From assembly GCF_001660485.1 (NCBI RefSeq), contig NZ_CP013979.1:2232001-2296000 (forward strand): a DNA stretch of 64,000 nt. Direction: 5' to 3'. Each line of letters starts with the position of its first letter. Position 1 is the first letter of the stretch. The position numbers were made by a program, and so were the translations under genes. This DNA comes from Agromyces aureus (GTDB taxonomy: Bacteria; Actinomycetota; Actinomycetes; Actinomycetales; Microbacteriaceae). Under the pieces are notes generated by a model that saw only the letters and a program-made list of their open reading frames with translations, searched no databases and was not told where the DNA came from. Below are positions 29,670-38,902 of this stretch, one piece after another.

Positions 29670-29916
29670 CAACGTCGTCGCAGTTCGGTGCGGCGCTCCT
29701 CTGCGTCAAGCCTACGTCGCTCGGGCCCGGGCGGCGGCCCCCGAGAGCCGTTCGGCCCTGGCCCCGGCCGTGGTCTTCGGCCGCGCCTTCGGCTCGGCAT
29801 CCGGCGGGCGGATGTCGCGACCCGGCATCGAGCGCGAACCCGGCGCTGCATGCGGGCCTCACTATGCTGAGACAGGCTCGCGTCGAGCCGAGATCCCTCG
29901 TGAATGGAGTCACCGC

Positions 29917-30627
29917 ATGACCACGCCCCGCACCGTCCTCGTCACCGGCGGAAACCGCGGCATCGGCTTCGCCATCGCCGGCGAGTTCGTCGCCCAGGGG
30001 CACCGCGTCGCCGTCACCGCCCGATCGGGCGAGGGCCCCGAGGGAACGCTGACCGTGCGCGCCGACGTCACCGACGCGGCATCCGTCGACCGCGCGTTCG
30101 ACGAGATCGAGGCCGCGCTCGGCCCGGTCGAGGTGGTCGTCGCGAACGCCGGCATCACCCGCGACACGCTGCTGCTGCGCATGAGCGAAGAGGACTTCAC
30201 GAGCGTCATCGACACCAACCTGACCGGCGCCTTCCGCGTCGTCAAGCGCGCATCGAAGGGCATGCTCAAGGCCCGCTTCGGCCGCGTCGTGTTCATCTCC
30301 AGCGTGGTCGGCCTCTACGGGTCGGCCGGGCAGGTCAACTACTCGGCCTCGAAGGCCGCCCTCGTCGGCATGGCGCGGTCGCTCACGCGCGAACTCGGCG
30401 CCCGCAACATCACGGCGAACGTCGTCGCACCCGGCTTCATCGAGACCGACATGACCGTCGACCTCCCCGAGGCCCAGCAGGCCGAGTACAAGAAGAGCAT
30501 CCCGCTCGGCCGGTTCGCGTCGCCCGACGAGGTCGCGCGCGTCGTCGCGTGGCTCGCTGGCGACGACGCCGGATACATCTCGGGCGCCGTCATTCCGGTC
30601 GACGGCGGCCTCGGCATGGGGCACTGA
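29917..30627 (+). CDS. fabG: 3-oxoacyl-ACP reductase-type short-chain dehydrogenase
   Basis: 236 residues from ATG at 29917 with GGAG upstream. Cofactor motif TGGNRGIG (10-17), NAGITRDTLLLRM, catalytic serine near 128, and YSASK (Y142, K146), ending GAVIPVDGGLGMGH. The sequence is close to the actinobacterial FabG1/MabA type, which reduces 3-oxoacyl-ACP with NADPH in fatty acid synthesis. It stands alone, not beside other fab genes. TATGCT near 29863 could be the -10 element. Confidence 0.9.
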   Translation: MTTPRTVLVTGGNRGIGFAIAGEFVAQGHRVAVTARSGEGPEGTLTVRADVTDAASVDRAFDEIEAALGPVEVVVANAGITRDTLLLRMSEEDFTSVIDTNLTGAFRVVKRASKGMLKARFGRVVFISSVVGLYGSAGQVNYSASKAALVGMARSLTRELGARNITANVVAPGFIETDMTVDLPEAQQAEYKKSIPLGRFASPDEVARVVAWLAGDDAGYISGAVIPVDGGLGMGH

Positions 30628-30640
30628 CCCCGGCCACGCG

Positions 30641-30694
30641 GCAACGGCGAAGGCCGCGGCGCACCGAGTCGGTGCCCGCGGCCTTCGCCGTTGC
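30641..30694. terminator. Large bidirectional terminator between fabG and serB
   Basis: 19-base arms (30641-30659 and 30676-30694) are perfectly complementary, and the loop between them contains a second 5-bp hairpin GCACC/GGTGC (30661-30675). It separates convergent genes. Confidence 0.85.
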
Positions 30695-30708
30695 TCGTGC
30701 TCGAGGTC

Positions 30709-31371
30709 TCAGCCGCGCAGTCCGAGCAGCGCCAGCGCCTGCGAGAGGTCGGGCGTCGTGATCGCGACATCCGCCTGGGCTCGCACCACGGGCTTCGCGC
30801 AGAACGCCACGCCCAGGCCGGCCTTCGCCAGCATGCGCAGGTCGTTCGCCCCGTCGCCGATCGCGACGGTGTACTTCAGGGGCACGGATGCCGCGGCCGC
30901 CCACTCCTCGAGCGCGACGGCCTTCGCCTCGGCGTCGACGATCGGGCCGTCGACCCGACCGGTGAGTCGGCCGCCATCGAGCTCGAGGCGGTTCGCTCGG
31001 CAGAAGTCGAGCCCGAGGCGCTCGGCGAGCGGATCGAGCAGTTCGTGGAATCCGCCGGAGACGACGCCCACCACACCGCCGACGGCGTGCACGCCGTCGA
31101 TGAGCTCCTGGACGCCGGGCGTCGGCGTCATGCGCGTTCGCGCGTGCGCGAGGTCGTCGACCCCGAGCCCGGCGAGCGTCGCGACGCGTTCGCGCAGGCT
31201 CGCGGCGAAGTCCAGTTCGCCGCGCATGGCGCGCTCGGTCACCTCGGCGACGAGCGGCAGGCTGCCGGCGGCCTCGGCGAGGAGTTCGATGGCCTCCTCG
31301 CGGATGAGCGTGGAGTCGGCGTCGAGCACGACGAGCGGGCCGCCGAAGCGGCCGCGTGCGCCTGCGCTCAC
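30709..31371 (-). CDS. serB: Phosphoserine phosphatase
   Basis: 220 residues from GTG at 31371. HAD motifs: LDADSTL with Asp17 and Asp19, [25 protein letters not shown], and [21 protein letters not shown]. The reaction releases serine from phosphoserine. The N-terminal ACT domains present in longer mycobacterial SerB2 are absent. The start overlaps the glgC stop by GTGA, which couples serine and glycogen genes on one mRNA. It reads out of the glgC leaderless promoter. Confidence 0.94.
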   Translation of the reverse strand: MSAGARGRFGGPLVVLDADSTLIREEAIELLAEAAGSLPLVAEVTERAMRGELDFAASLRERVATLAGLGVDDLAHARTRMTPTPGVQELIDGVHAVGGVVGVVSGGFHELLDPLAERLGLDFCRANRLELDGGRLTGRVDGPIVDAEAKAVALEEWAAAASVPLKYTVAIGDGANDLRMLAKAGLGVAFCAKPVVRAQADVAITTPDLSQALALLGLRG

Positions 31372-32618
31372 GCGCCGGCCGCCCGGACCCTGGATCCCTT
31401 GCCGACGACCGTGATGCCGCTGTCGGTCACGATGAACCCGCGGGCGAGGTCTTCGGCACGGTCGACGCCGATGCGGGCGCCGGCCTCGACGACGACCTCC
31501 TTGTCGAGGATCGCCCGCTGCACGGTCGCGCCGGCATCGATGCGTGCGCGGTCGAACAGGATCGAGTCGGCGACGTGCGCCCCCGAGCCCACGACCGCCC
31601 ACGGCCCGAGCACGCTGCGCTCGACGTGCGCGCCCGAGATCACGGAACCGAGCGACACGATCGAGTCGATCACGGTGCCGAGGGTGCCGCGCGCGTCGCG
31701 CGTGAACTTGGCCGGCGGCGAGTTCAACTGCTGGCTGAAGATCGGCCACTCGCGGTTGTACAGGTTGAAGACCGGCATGACCGAGATGAGGTCCTGGTGC
31801 GCCTCGAAGAACGAGTCGATCGTTCCCACGTCGCGCCAGTAGTACCGGTCGCGGTCGGTCGAACCGGGCACGTCGTTGCGATTGAGGTCGTAGACGCCGG
31901 CCGCGCCCTGGGCCACGAACGCGGGGATGATGTCGCCGCCCATGTCGTGGCTGGAGTCGGTCAGCTCGCCGTCGCGGAGCACCGCGTCGATGAGGGCGTC
32001 GGCGTTGAACACGTAGTTGCCCATCGAGGCGAGCACCTCGCCGGGGGAGTCGGGCAGGCCGACCGGGTCGGAGGGCTTCTCGAGGAACCGGTGGATGTGC
32101 TCGGGGTTGTTCGGGTCGACCTCGATGACGCCGAACTGATCGGCGAGCGAGATCGGCTGACGGATCGCGGCCACGGTCGCCGCCGCGCCCGACGCGATGT
32201 GTGCGTCGATCATCTGGCTGAAGTCCATGCGGTACACGTGATCGGCGCCGACGACGACGATGATGTCGGGCTGCTCGTCGTAGATCAGGTTGAGGCTCTG
32301 CAGGATCGCGTCGGCCGACCCCGAGAACCACCGCTTGCCGAGGCGCTGCTGGGCGGGCACCGAGGCGACGTACGAGTTCAGGAGACCGCTCATGCGCCAG
32401 GTCTGCGAGACGTGCCGGTCGAGGCTGTGCGACTTGTACTGCGTCAGCACGACGATCTGCCGCAGACCCGAGTTCAACAGGTTCGACAGGGCGAAGTCGA
32501 TGAGACGGTACTGCCCGCCGAACGGCACCGCGGGCTTCGCCCGGTCCTCGGTGAGGGGCATGAGTCGCTTGCCCTCGCCGCCAGCGAGGACGATGCCGAA
32601 TACCTTGCGCGTGACCAT
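31368..32618 (-). CDS. glgC: Glucose-1-phosphate adenylyltransferase
   Basis: 416 residues from ATG at 32618. The nucleotidyltransferase N-domain has [28 protein letters not shown], then DHVYRMDF and [15 protein letters not shown], followed by a left-handed beta-helix C-terminus with hexapeptide repeats. It makes ADP-glucose for glycogen or maltose-1-phosphate synthesis. On the minus strand TACAGT (32625-32630) is 6 bases before the ATG, so the mRNA is probably leaderless. Divergent from glgA across 82 bases. The frame extending to 32720 would cross that promoter region. Confidence 0.96.
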   Translation of the reverse strand: MVTRKVFGIVLAGGEGKRLMPLTEDRAKPAVPFGGQYRLIDFALSNLLNSGLRQIVVLTQYKSHSLDRHVSQTWRMSGLLNSYVASVPAQQRLGKRWFSGSADAILQSLNLIYDEQPDIIVVVGADHVYRMDFSQMIDAHIASGAAATVAAIRQPISLADQFGVIEVDPNNPEHIHRFLEKPSDPVGLPDSPGEVLASMGNYVFNADALIDAVLRDGELTDSSHDMGGDIIPAFVAQGAAGVYDLNRNDVPGSTDRDRYYWRDVGTIDSFFEAHQDLISVMPVFNLYNREWPIFSQQLNSPPAKFTRDARGTLGTVIDSIVSLGSVISGAHVERSVLGPWAVVGSGAHVADSILFDRARIDAGATVQRAILDKEVVVEAGARIGVDRAEDLARGFIVTDSGITVVGKGSRVRAAGA

Positions 32619-32687
32619 GCCCCAACTGTAGTCAGCGCGGGGCCTCCTGAGGCGATCGGAGTCGACGCATGTCGGATGCCGCTGCGC

Positions 32688-32693
32688 TAGCGT
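32688..32693 (+). promoter_or_regulatory. -10 element of glgA, leaderless
   Basis: TAGCGT lies 7 bases before the ATG at 32701. TATGCT at 32693 is a closer match to consensus but is only two bases from the ATG and would start transcription inside the gene. Confidence 0.45.
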
Positions 32694-32700
32694 ATGCTCC

Positions 32701-33888
32701 ATGCGCGTCGACCTGCTCACCCGTGAATACCCGCCCGAGATCTACGGGGGAGCCGGCGTGCACGTGGCCGAACTCGTGCGGGCGCTCCGGCGAGACATCG
32801 AGGTCGTGGTGCGGGCGTTCGGCGCTCCGCGCGACGAGCCCGGCACGTTCGGCTACGCGACGCCCGAAGCGTTCGAGGGCCGCAACGCCGCGGTCGGCAC
32901 CATGGGCGTCGACCTGCTCATGGCAGCGGATGCCGCCGGCGCCGATCTCGTGCACTCGCACACGTGGTACGCGAACTTCGCGGGCTTCACCGCGAAGCGC
33001 CTCCACGGCGTCCCGCACGTCGTCACGGCGCACAGCCTCGAGCCGCTCCGCCCGTGGAAGGCCGAGCAGCTCGGCGGCGGCTACCGCCTCTCGTCATGGG
33101 TCGAGCGCGCGGCCTTCGAGGACGCCGACGCCGTGATCGCGGTGAGCGAGGGCATGCGCCGCGACATCCTGCGCGCCTACCCGGCGATCGACCCCGCGAA
33201 GGTGGAGGTCGTCTACAACGGCATCGACCTCGCGGACTGGAAGCCGAACCCCGACGCCGACCTGACCCGCTCCCTCGGCGTCGACCCCGAGCGTCCTTCG
33301 ATCATCTTCGTCGGCCGCATCACCCGGCAGAAGGGCCTGCCGTACCTCCTCCGTGCCGCGCGCCTGCTGCCGCCGGAGGTGCAGCTCGTGCTCTGCGCCG
33401 GCGCACCGGACACGCCCGAGATCATGGCCGAGGTCACCGGACTCGTCGACGAGCTCCGCACGGAGCGCGACGGTGTCGTCTGGATCGACCGGCACCTGCC
33501 ACGGGCCGAGCTCACCGCGCTGCTCACGGCCGCGACCGCGTTCGTGTGCCCCTCGATCTACGAACCCCTCGGCATCGTGAACCTCGAGGCCATGGCCTGC
33601 GGGGCGCCGGTGGTCGGCACCGCCACGGGCGGCATCCCCGAGGTCGTCGACGACGGCGTCACCGGCGTGCTCGTGCCCATCGATCAGGCCGAGGACGGCA
33701 CCGGCACCCCGACGGACCCCGAGCGCTACGTCGCCGACCTCGCCGAGGCGCTCACCCGGGTCGTCTCCGATCCGGAGCGCGCTGCCGCCATGGGCGCGGC
33801 TGGCCGCGTCCGCGCCGAGCAGCATTTCGGATGGGACGCGATCGCGGAGCGCACACGCGAGGTCTACGACCGCGTACTCGCCCGCTGA
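32701..33888 (+). CDS. glgA: GT4-type glycogen synthase / alpha-maltose-1-phosphate synthase (GlgA/GlgM)
   Basis: 395 residues. GT-B fold with [24 protein letters not shown] at the N-terminus, [21 protein letters not shown] and the retaining-enzyme signature [17 protein letters not shown]. The length and GT4 character match the actinobacterial ADP-glucose enzyme that in mycobacteria (GlgM) makes maltose-1-phosphate, not the longer GT5 GlgA. Which acceptor it uses here cannot be decided. Divergent from glgC, which supplies its donor. Confidence 0.9.
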   Translation: MRVDLLTREYPPEIYGGAGVHVAELVRALRRDIEVVVRAFGAPRDEPGTFGYATPEAFEGRNAAVGTMGVDLLMAADAAGADLVHSHTWYANFAGFTAKRLHGVPHVVTAHSLEPLRPWKAEQLGGGYRLSSWVERAAFEDADAVIAVSEGMRRDILRAYPAIDPAKVEVVYNGIDLADWKPNPDADLTRSLGVDPERPSIIFVGRITRQKGLPYLLRAARLLPPEVQLVLCAGAPDTPEIMAEVTGLVDELRTERDGVVWIDRHLPRAELTALLTAATAFVCPSIYEPLGIVNLEAMACGAPVVGTATGGIPEVVDDGVTGVLVPIDQAEDGTGTPTDPERYVADLAEALTRVVSDPERAAAMGAAGRVRAEQHFGWDAIAERTREVYDRVLAR

Positions 33889-33955
33889 CCCTCGCCGCGA
33901 CGCCGCCGCGAGCCTTCGAGCGTCTCGACGGCGCTTCGAGGGTCCGAGCGCCCGA

Positions 33956-33961
33956 TAGCAT
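33956..33961 (+). promoter_or_regulatory. -10 element of the ABC ATPase gene, leaderless
   Basis: TAGCAT ends 7 bases before the ATG at 33969. It overlaps an earlier in-frame ATG at 33960, arguing against that start. Confidence 0.45.
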
Positions 33962-33968
33962 GGTGGAC

Positions 33969-34754
33969 ATGGCGAGTACGGTGCTGCAGTTCCAGGATGT
34001 TTCGGTGGTTCGCGACGGGAATTCGATCCTCGATTCCGTGACGTGGAGCGTCGAATCCGACGAACGCTGGGTCGTGCTCGGGCCGAACGGCGCCGGCAAG
34101 ACCACGCTGCTGCAGATCGCGGCCGCGGCGATGCACCCGACCAGCGGCACGGCCTCCGTGCTCGGAGAGAAGCTCGGCAAGGCCGACGTCTTCGAGCTCC
34201 GGCCGATGATCGGCTTCGCGTCCACGGCGATGGCACGAAAGATCCCGCGCAACGAGACGGTCATCGACTCGGTCCTCACGGCCGCGTACTCGGTCACCGG
34301 CCGCTGGAACGAGGAGTACGAGGAGATCGACGTGCGTCGCGCTCAGCGCGTGCTCTCCGAGTGGGGCCTCGAGGGCTTCGCCGACCGCCGGTTCGGCAGC
34401 CTCTCCGACGGCGAGCAGAAGCGCGTGCAGATCGCCCGCTCGGTCATGACCGACCCCGAACTGCTGCTGCTCGACGAGCCGGCCGCGAGCCTCGACCTCG
34501 GCGCCCGCGAGGAGCTCGTCGGACTGCTCGGCGGCTACGCGTCGTCGTCGGCGTCGCCGGCGATCGTCATGGTCACGCATCACGTCGAGGAGATCCCCAA
34601 CGGATTCACGCACGCACTGCTCCTCGCCAAGGGTGCAGTCGTGGCTGCAGGCCCGCTCGCCGAGGCGCTCACGAGCGAGACGCTCACGAACGCGTTCGGC
34701 ATCTCCATCGAGCTCAGCGAGACCGACGGCCGCTACACGGCGCGCGCAAGCTGA
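33969..34754 (+). CDS. ABC transporter ATP-binding protein, no partner in sight
   Basis: 261 residues from ATG at 33969. Walker A GPNGAGKTT, signature SLSDGEQKRVQIARS, Walker B LLLLDEP and a switch histidine in MVTHHVEEI. The signature is LSDGE instead of LSGGQ. It resembles cytosolic ABC ATPases of the ModF/ metal-transport-like branch. No permease gene is adjacent, so the substrate is unknown. Its start was chosen from the -10 element position; ATG at 33960 would add MVD. Confidence 0.85.
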   Translation: MASTVLQFQDVSVVRDGNSILDSVTWSVESDERWVVLGPNGAGKTTLLQIAAAAMHPTSGTASVLGEKLGKADVFELRPMIGFASTAMARKIPRNETVIDSVLTAAYSVTGRWNEEYEEIDVRRAQRVLSEWGLEGFADRRFGSLSDGEQKRVQIARSVMTDPELLLLDEPAASLDLGAREELVGLLGGYASSSASPAIVMVTHHVEEIPNGFTHALLLAKGAVVAAGPLAEALTSETLTNAFGISIELSETDGRYTARAS

Positions 34755-34780
34755 ACCTGACCAGAACTCGCTGCCGGTTC

Positions 34781-34789
34781 TGCTAGAAT
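34781..34789 (+). promoter_or_regulatory. Extended -10 promoter of rpmE2
   Basis: TGCTAGAAT is an extended -10 element. Transcription from about 34797 would give a leader of about 90 bases with a GGCCCCCTCGGGCC hairpin, possibly a ribosomal-protein leader of the L31 type. Confidence 0.55.
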
Positions 34790-34886
34790 CGTTAGCTGGC
34801 CCCCTCGGGCCGACATGCTTTCCCAACGCGCTGCACACGTCGCCGTCGGGATTCACGAGAAAAATCCGATCAGCAAGGAAGTCACC

Positions 34887-35135
34887 ATGAAGACCGACAT
34901 CCACCCCGAGTACGCTGCCGTCGTCTTCCGCGACCTCGCCTCGGGCGCAACGTTCCTCACCCGTTCGACGGTGTCGAGCGACAAGACCATCGAGCTCGAC
35001 GGCGAGACCTACCCGGTCATCGACGTCGAGATCTCGTCGGAGTCGCACCCGTTCTACACGGGCAAGCAGCGCATCATGGACTCGGCCGGCCGCGTCGAGA
35101 AGTTCAACAAGCGCTTCGCCGGCTTCGGCAAGTAA
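34887..35135 (+). CDS. rpmE2: 50S ribosomal protein L31, type B
   Basis: 82 residues: [44 protein letters not shown]. It lacks the CxxC zinc site of type A L31, and so is the zinc-independent paralogue that in many bacteria replaces the zinc form when zinc is scarce. AAGGAAG precedes the ATG. No Zur-like box was seen in the leader, so regulation by zinc is not supported here. Confidence 0.97.
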   Translation: MKTDIHPEYAAVVFRDLASGATFLTRSTVSSDKTIELDGETYPVIDVEISSESHPFYTGKQRIMDSAGRVEKFNKRFAGFGK

Positions 35136-35156
35136 GTTCCGTCAGGAACCCGCCGC

Positions 35157-35194
35157 ACGAAGGGGCGGTCGACTTCGGTCGACCGCCCCTTCGT
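35157..35194. terminator. Bidirectional terminator after rpmE2
   Basis: Perfect 17-bp stem (35157-35173 with 35178-35194) and a TTCG tetraloop, with ACGAAGG/CCTTCGT outer ends, between convergent genes. Confidence 0.9.
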
Positions 35195-35306
35195 CGTTGC
35201 CACGCCTGGGCCGCTCGTGCCGCACGGTCGGCCATGAGGAATGGTCTCCGACGCCGACGATCGCCCGCGAACGAACGGCCGAGGCCGCCCGCCTGCCGGC
35301 CGCGCG

Positions 35307-36008
35307 TCAGCGGACCGGCCAGGCGCCCGACGTCGTGAACTCGGGTTCGCCGTTCTTGCGACGCCACGCCTGGTAGCTCTCGGCCTGCTCGTGGCACCAG
35401 TCGATCTGGCGGGCATGCAGGTCGGCGAGCGCGATCGCCGCGAGCTCGGGGTAGGTGCGCGCGATCGCTTGGGCGACCCGGCCCGCAGCGACGGCGTCGG
35501 CTCCGGCGTCGTGCGCGTCGTCGAGTCGCACCCCGTAGTGCTCGCAGGTGGCCGTCAGCGTGCGCTTGCCGCGGCGGTACCGATCGACCGCCTTGTCGAT
35601 GACGAGGGGGTCGACGACCGCGTCGGGGCCGGGAAGGCCGACGAGCGCGTAGCGCTCGGCCTCCCGAGCGAGCACCGTGAGATCGTAGGCCGCGTTGTAC
35701 GCCACGATCGGCAGGCGGCGCGCCGAGGCATCCGCGAGGGCCGCGATGATCTCGGCGACCGCCGTGGGCGCGGCGGCGCCCTCGAGACGGGCGCGCTCGG
35801 TCGAGACGCCGTGGATGAGCGAGGCGGCCGTGGGGATCTCGACGCCGGGGTCGACGATCCACTGACGCCGTTCGAGCTCCTCGCCGTCGCGGCCGATCAC
35901 GCCGACGTGCGCGGTCACGATGCGGCAGGTGTCGACGTCGATTCCCGTGGTCTCGAGGTCGAAGACGGCGAGGGTGTCGGCCCAGTGTGCGGCGTTCGCG
36001 GAATCCAT
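35307..36008 (-). CDS. DnaQ-like 3'-5' exonuclease (DEDDh)
   Basis: 233 residues. Exo I FDLETTG (Asp17, Glu19), Exo II AYNAAYDLTVL, Exo III H-D in HDAGADAVAAGRV. It resembles stand-alone epsilon-like exonucleases of actinobacteria; proofreading or repair is inferred, and the polymerase partner is not known. On the minus strand TAGCCT (36015-36020) lies 6 bases before the ATG, implying a leaderless transcript. Confidence 0.9.
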   Translation of the reverse strand: MDSANAAHWADTLAVFDLETTGIDVDTCRIVTAHVGVIGRDGEELERRQWIVDPGVEIPTAASLIHGVSTERARLEGAAAPTAVAEIIAALADASARRLPIVAYNAAYDLTVLAREAERYALVGLPGPDAVVDPLVIDKAVDRYRRGKRTLTATCEHYGVRLDDAHDAGADAVAAGRVAQAIARTYPELAAIALADLHARQIDWCHEQAESYQAWRRKNGEPEFTTSGAWPVR

Positions 36009-36150
36009 GGTGGAAGGCTACGGGCGCGCACCGACATCGACCGGGCGTGCGGCGCGTGTCCCTCGGATCGAAGCGTCGCGACGCCGCGCGGAGGGCCGAC
36101 CGGCGCTTCCCGCGCCTGTGGAGACCGACGGACGCCCAGCCGCGGCGCCG

Positions 36151-36156
36151 TAGACT
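36151..36156 (+). promoter_or_regulatory. -10 element of the hydrolase-glycosyltransferase operon
   Basis: TAGACT ends 9 bases before the ATG at 36166, at the long end for a leaderless start. Confidence 0.4.
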
Positions 36157-36165
36157 GACGAGGTT

Positions 36166-37074
36166 ATGATCGCCTCCCCGTACGCCGAGCAGCTCGCGCG
36201 CATCCCCGTCAGCGAGCACCGCCTCGACGTCGACGGCACCGAGACCTCCTGGTGGGAATACGGCCCCGCCGACGGCCCTGTGCTCGTGCTCGTGCACGGG
36301 TTCCGAGGCGACCACCACGGCCTCGAACCCGTCGTGGCGCAGCTGCCCGGCTTCCGCATCATCTCGCCCGACCTGCCCGGGTTCGGCGCGTCCGACACGT
36401 TCGCGACCGGCGCCCACGACCTCGACGCGTACACCGCGTGGCTCGGCGCGTTCATCGCCGCGCTCGGCATCGACGGTCAGTACACGCTCCTCGGCCACTC
36501 GTTCGGTTCGATCGTCACCTCCGCCGCAGTCGCCCGCGGCCTCTCGCCCGAACGCCTCATCCTCGTGAACCCCATCGGCGCTCCCGCGCTCGAGGGTCCG
36601 CGCGGCGTCATGACCCGGCTCGCGGTGCTCTACTACCGGGCGGCCGCGGCGCTGCCCGAGCGACCGGGGTTCGCCCTCCTCCGCAACGGCGCGGTCGTGC
36701 GCATCATGAGCGCGACCATGGCGAAGACGAAGTCCAAGTCGCTGCGTCGCTGGATCCACGACCAGCACGACACGTACTTCTCGGCGTTCGGCACGCGCGA
36801 CTCCGTGCTCGAGGGATTCACGACCTCCGTGAGCCACGACGTCAGCGAGGTCGCCGCCGACATCCGGGTGCCGACGCTGCTCGTCGCCGCCGAACGCGAC
36901 GACGTCACGCCGCTCTCGGCGCAGCAACGCCTCGTGACGCGCTTCCCCGATGCCCGGCTCGAGGTGATCCCCGAGGTGGGGCACCTCATCCACTACGAGA
37001 CCCCCGACCAGGCCGCGGCGATGATCCTCGCGTTCCTCGGCTCCGACCGCCTGGGCTCCGAGGCGCACGCGTGA
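36166..37074 (+). CDS. Alpha/beta hydrolase
   Basis: 302 residues. Oxyanion segment VHGFRGDHH, nucleophile elbow GHSFGS with Ser112, Asp in AAERDDVTP and His in PEVGHLIHYETP complete a plausible triad. Substrate not identifiable; lipid or ester hydrolysis is the usual range. The stop overlaps the start of a glycosyltransferase gene by GTGA, so the two are co-translated and might act on the same cell-envelope lipid, which is only an inference. Confidence 0.88.
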   Translation: MIASPYAEQLARIPVSEHRLDVDGTETSWWEYGPADGPVLVLVHGFRGDHHGLEPVVAQLPGFRIISPDLPGFGASDTFATGAHDLDAYTAWLGAFIAALGIDGQYTLLGHSFGSIVTSAAVARGLSPERLILVNPIGAPALEGPRGVMTRLAVLYYRAAAALPERPGFALLRNGAVVRIMSATMAKTKSKSLRRWIHDQHDTYFSAFGTRDSVLEGFTTSVSHDVSEVAADIRVPTLLVAAERDDVTPLSAQQRLVTRFPDARLEVIPEVGHLIHYETPDQAAAMILAFLGSDRLGSEAHA

Positions 37075-38171
37075 AGGTCGTCGTCGACTGCCGCTACACC
37101 CGCATCGGGCGTCACGACGGCATCAGCCGCTTCACCGCGGGCATCGTCACGGAGCTCGCCAAGCGGCATCCGCTCACCATGCTCGTGAACGACCACCGGC
37201 AGCTCGAGATGCTGCCCGACCTGCCGTGGCAGCTCGTGAGCGGCCCTACGAGCATTCGCGAACCCCTCGTCGCCCTGCAGGTTCGTCGCCTGAAACCCGA
37301 CATCGTCTTCTCGCCGATGCAGACCATGGGGTCATGGGGGCGCGACTACCGACTGCTGCTCACCCTGCACGACCTCATCTACTACGAGAACCCGACGCCG
37401 CCGCGCGACCTGCCGTGGCCCGTGCGGGTGCTCTGGCGCCTCTACCACCTCGCCTGGTGGCCGCAGCGCCTGCTGCTGAATCGTGCCGACGCGGTCGTGA
37501 CCGTCTCGGAGACGACGGCCGGACTCATCCGCGAGCACGAGCTCACCGATCGCCCGGTCACGGTCGTCCCGAACGCGGCCGACGACCTCGCCGTGCCCGA
37601 CCTTCCGAGAACGCGGCCCGCCGGACACCGCCTCGTCTACATGGGCTCGTACATGCCCTACAAGAACGTCGACACCCTCGTGCGGGCGGTCGGCGCGCTG
37701 CCCGAGCACGAGTTGCACCTCCTGAGCAGGATCAGCCGCGACGAGCGTGCGCGGCTCACTCGCCTGGCGCCCCAGGCCCGTCTGGTGTTCCACAACGGCG
37801 TGACGGATGCCGAGTACGCCGAGCTGCTGGGCGGCGCGAGCGCGCTCGTGCACGCGTCACGAGCCGAGGGCTTCGGCATTCCGCTCGTCGAGGCCATGCG
37901 TCTCGGCACGCCCGTGGTCGTCAGCGACATCCCGATCTTCCGCGAGATCGGCGGCGATGCGGCCATGTACTTCGACCCCGACTCGCCCCAGTCGCTCGTC
38001 GCGGCGCTCTGGGCGCTCGAGCGCGGCGACGAATGGGAGCGGCGTTCTGCGGCATCCGTCGACGTCGCGGCCGAGTACACCTGGGCGGCATCGGCCGAGC
38101 GCCTGCTCGAGCTCATGCGACGCACGGCCGGGCCGGGCAAGCGCCGCCGGCGATCGCGCCGGCGACGCTGA
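37071..38171 (+). CDS. GT4-family glycosyltransferase
   Basis: 366 residues from GTG overlapping the hydrolase stop. It begins KVVVDCRYTRIGRHDGISRFTAGIV, continues with TLHDLIYYENPTPP and VTVVPNAAD, and has the donor-site motif EGFGIPLVEAMRLGTPVV. The C-terminus is a string of arginines ([10 protein letters not shown]). Similar enzymes are mannosyltransferases of the cell envelope; acceptor and sugar are unknown here. It converges on the histidine phosphatase gene. Confidence 0.87.
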   Translation: MKVVVDCRYTRIGRHDGISRFTAGIVTELAKRHPLTMLVNDHRQLEMLPDLPWQLVSGPTSIREPLVALQVRRLKPDIVFSPMQTMGSWGRDYRLLLTLHDLIYYENPTPPRDLPWPVRVLWRLYHLAWWPQRLLLNRADAVVTVSETTAGLIREHELTDRPVTVVPNAADDLAVPDLPRTRPAGHRLVYMGSYMPYKNVDTLVRAVGALPEHELHLLSRISRDERARLTRLAPQARLVFHNGVTDAEYAELLGGASALVHASRAEGFGIPLVEAMRLGTPVVVSDIPIFREIGGDAAMYFDPDSPQSLVAALWALERGDEWERRSAASVDVAAEYTWAASAERLLELMRRTAGPGKRRRRSRRRR

Positions 38172-38199
38172 CCCCTCCTCGAGCGCGCGGCCGTCGGTG

Positions 38200-38808
38200 T
38201 CAGCCCGCGGTGCCGGTCGCGGCCTGCGGCAGCACGAGGGTCAGGTCGGCGCCGTCGACGAGCACCTCGTGCACCGATCCGTTGCCGATCACGTAGTCGG
38301 GCGTCGGGAACGTCCAGTCGCTGAGGTCGAGCATCAGTGCGTGGATCACGCCGCCGTGCGTCACGACGACGACCTCGCCGCCCGGGTGTGCGGCCGCGAT
38401 CTCGACGAGTGCGGCACGGGCTCTGGCGATCACGGCCGATCTCGGCTCGAGACCGTCGATCGTCGCCGCCTGAGCCTCGACCGCGGCCCGGCCGCCGTGA
38501 TCGAGCCCCTCGAGCACCCCGTAGCTGCGTTCGGCGAGCGTCGTGAGCTGCACGGGTTCGGGGAGGCCGAGCCGGCCGCCGATGATCTGTGCCGTCTCGA
38601 CCGCCCGCGAGAGCGTGCTCGAGTAGAGCCCGTCCCAACGGCCGCGCGCGAGGCCGGACGCCACGGCCGACGCCTGCGCGCGTCCGGCATCGTTGAGCGG
38701 GATGTCGGTGGCGCCCTGGATGCGGCGCTGCACGTTCCAGTCGGTCTCCCCGTGACGGACGAGCACGAGCCGGGTCGGTGAGGTGCGGGGGAGGGCGGCG
38801 CGCGTCAT
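38200..38808 (-). CDS. Histidine phosphatase family protein
   Basis: 202 residues from ATG at 38808; a further ATG at 38826 is possible. The RHGE motif (R18-H19-G20-E21) with the phosphorylated histidine, YSSTLSRAVETAQII, and the second catalytic His in VTHGGVIHALM show the phosphoglycerate mutase-like fold. Members range from phosphoglycerate mutases to broad phosphatases; the specificity cannot be told. It is downstream of the Sir2 gene by about 95 bases. Confidence 0.88.
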   Translation of the reverse strand: MTRAALPRTSPTRLVLVRHGETDWNVQRRIQGATDIPLNDAGRAQASAVASGLARGRWDGLYSSTLSRAVETAQIIGGRLGLPEPVQLTTLAERSYGVLEGLDHGGRAAVEAQAATIDGLEPRSAVIARARAALVEIAAAHPGGEVVVVTHGGVIHALMLDLSDWTFPTPDYVIGNGSVHEVLVDGADLTLVLPQAATGTAG

Positions 38809-38902
38809 CCCGACACTCTCGCACATCGCGCGCGGGTGGATGTCGTCGCCGAACACGATGACCGCGGGCGTCGGCCGCCGGAGGACCGCCTGTTGACCGT
38901 CG

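Noticed and set aside
34797..34886. Zur-controlled switch for L31
   Set aside because: The type B protein would justify one, but no AT-rich palindrome of the Zur type was seen in the leader.
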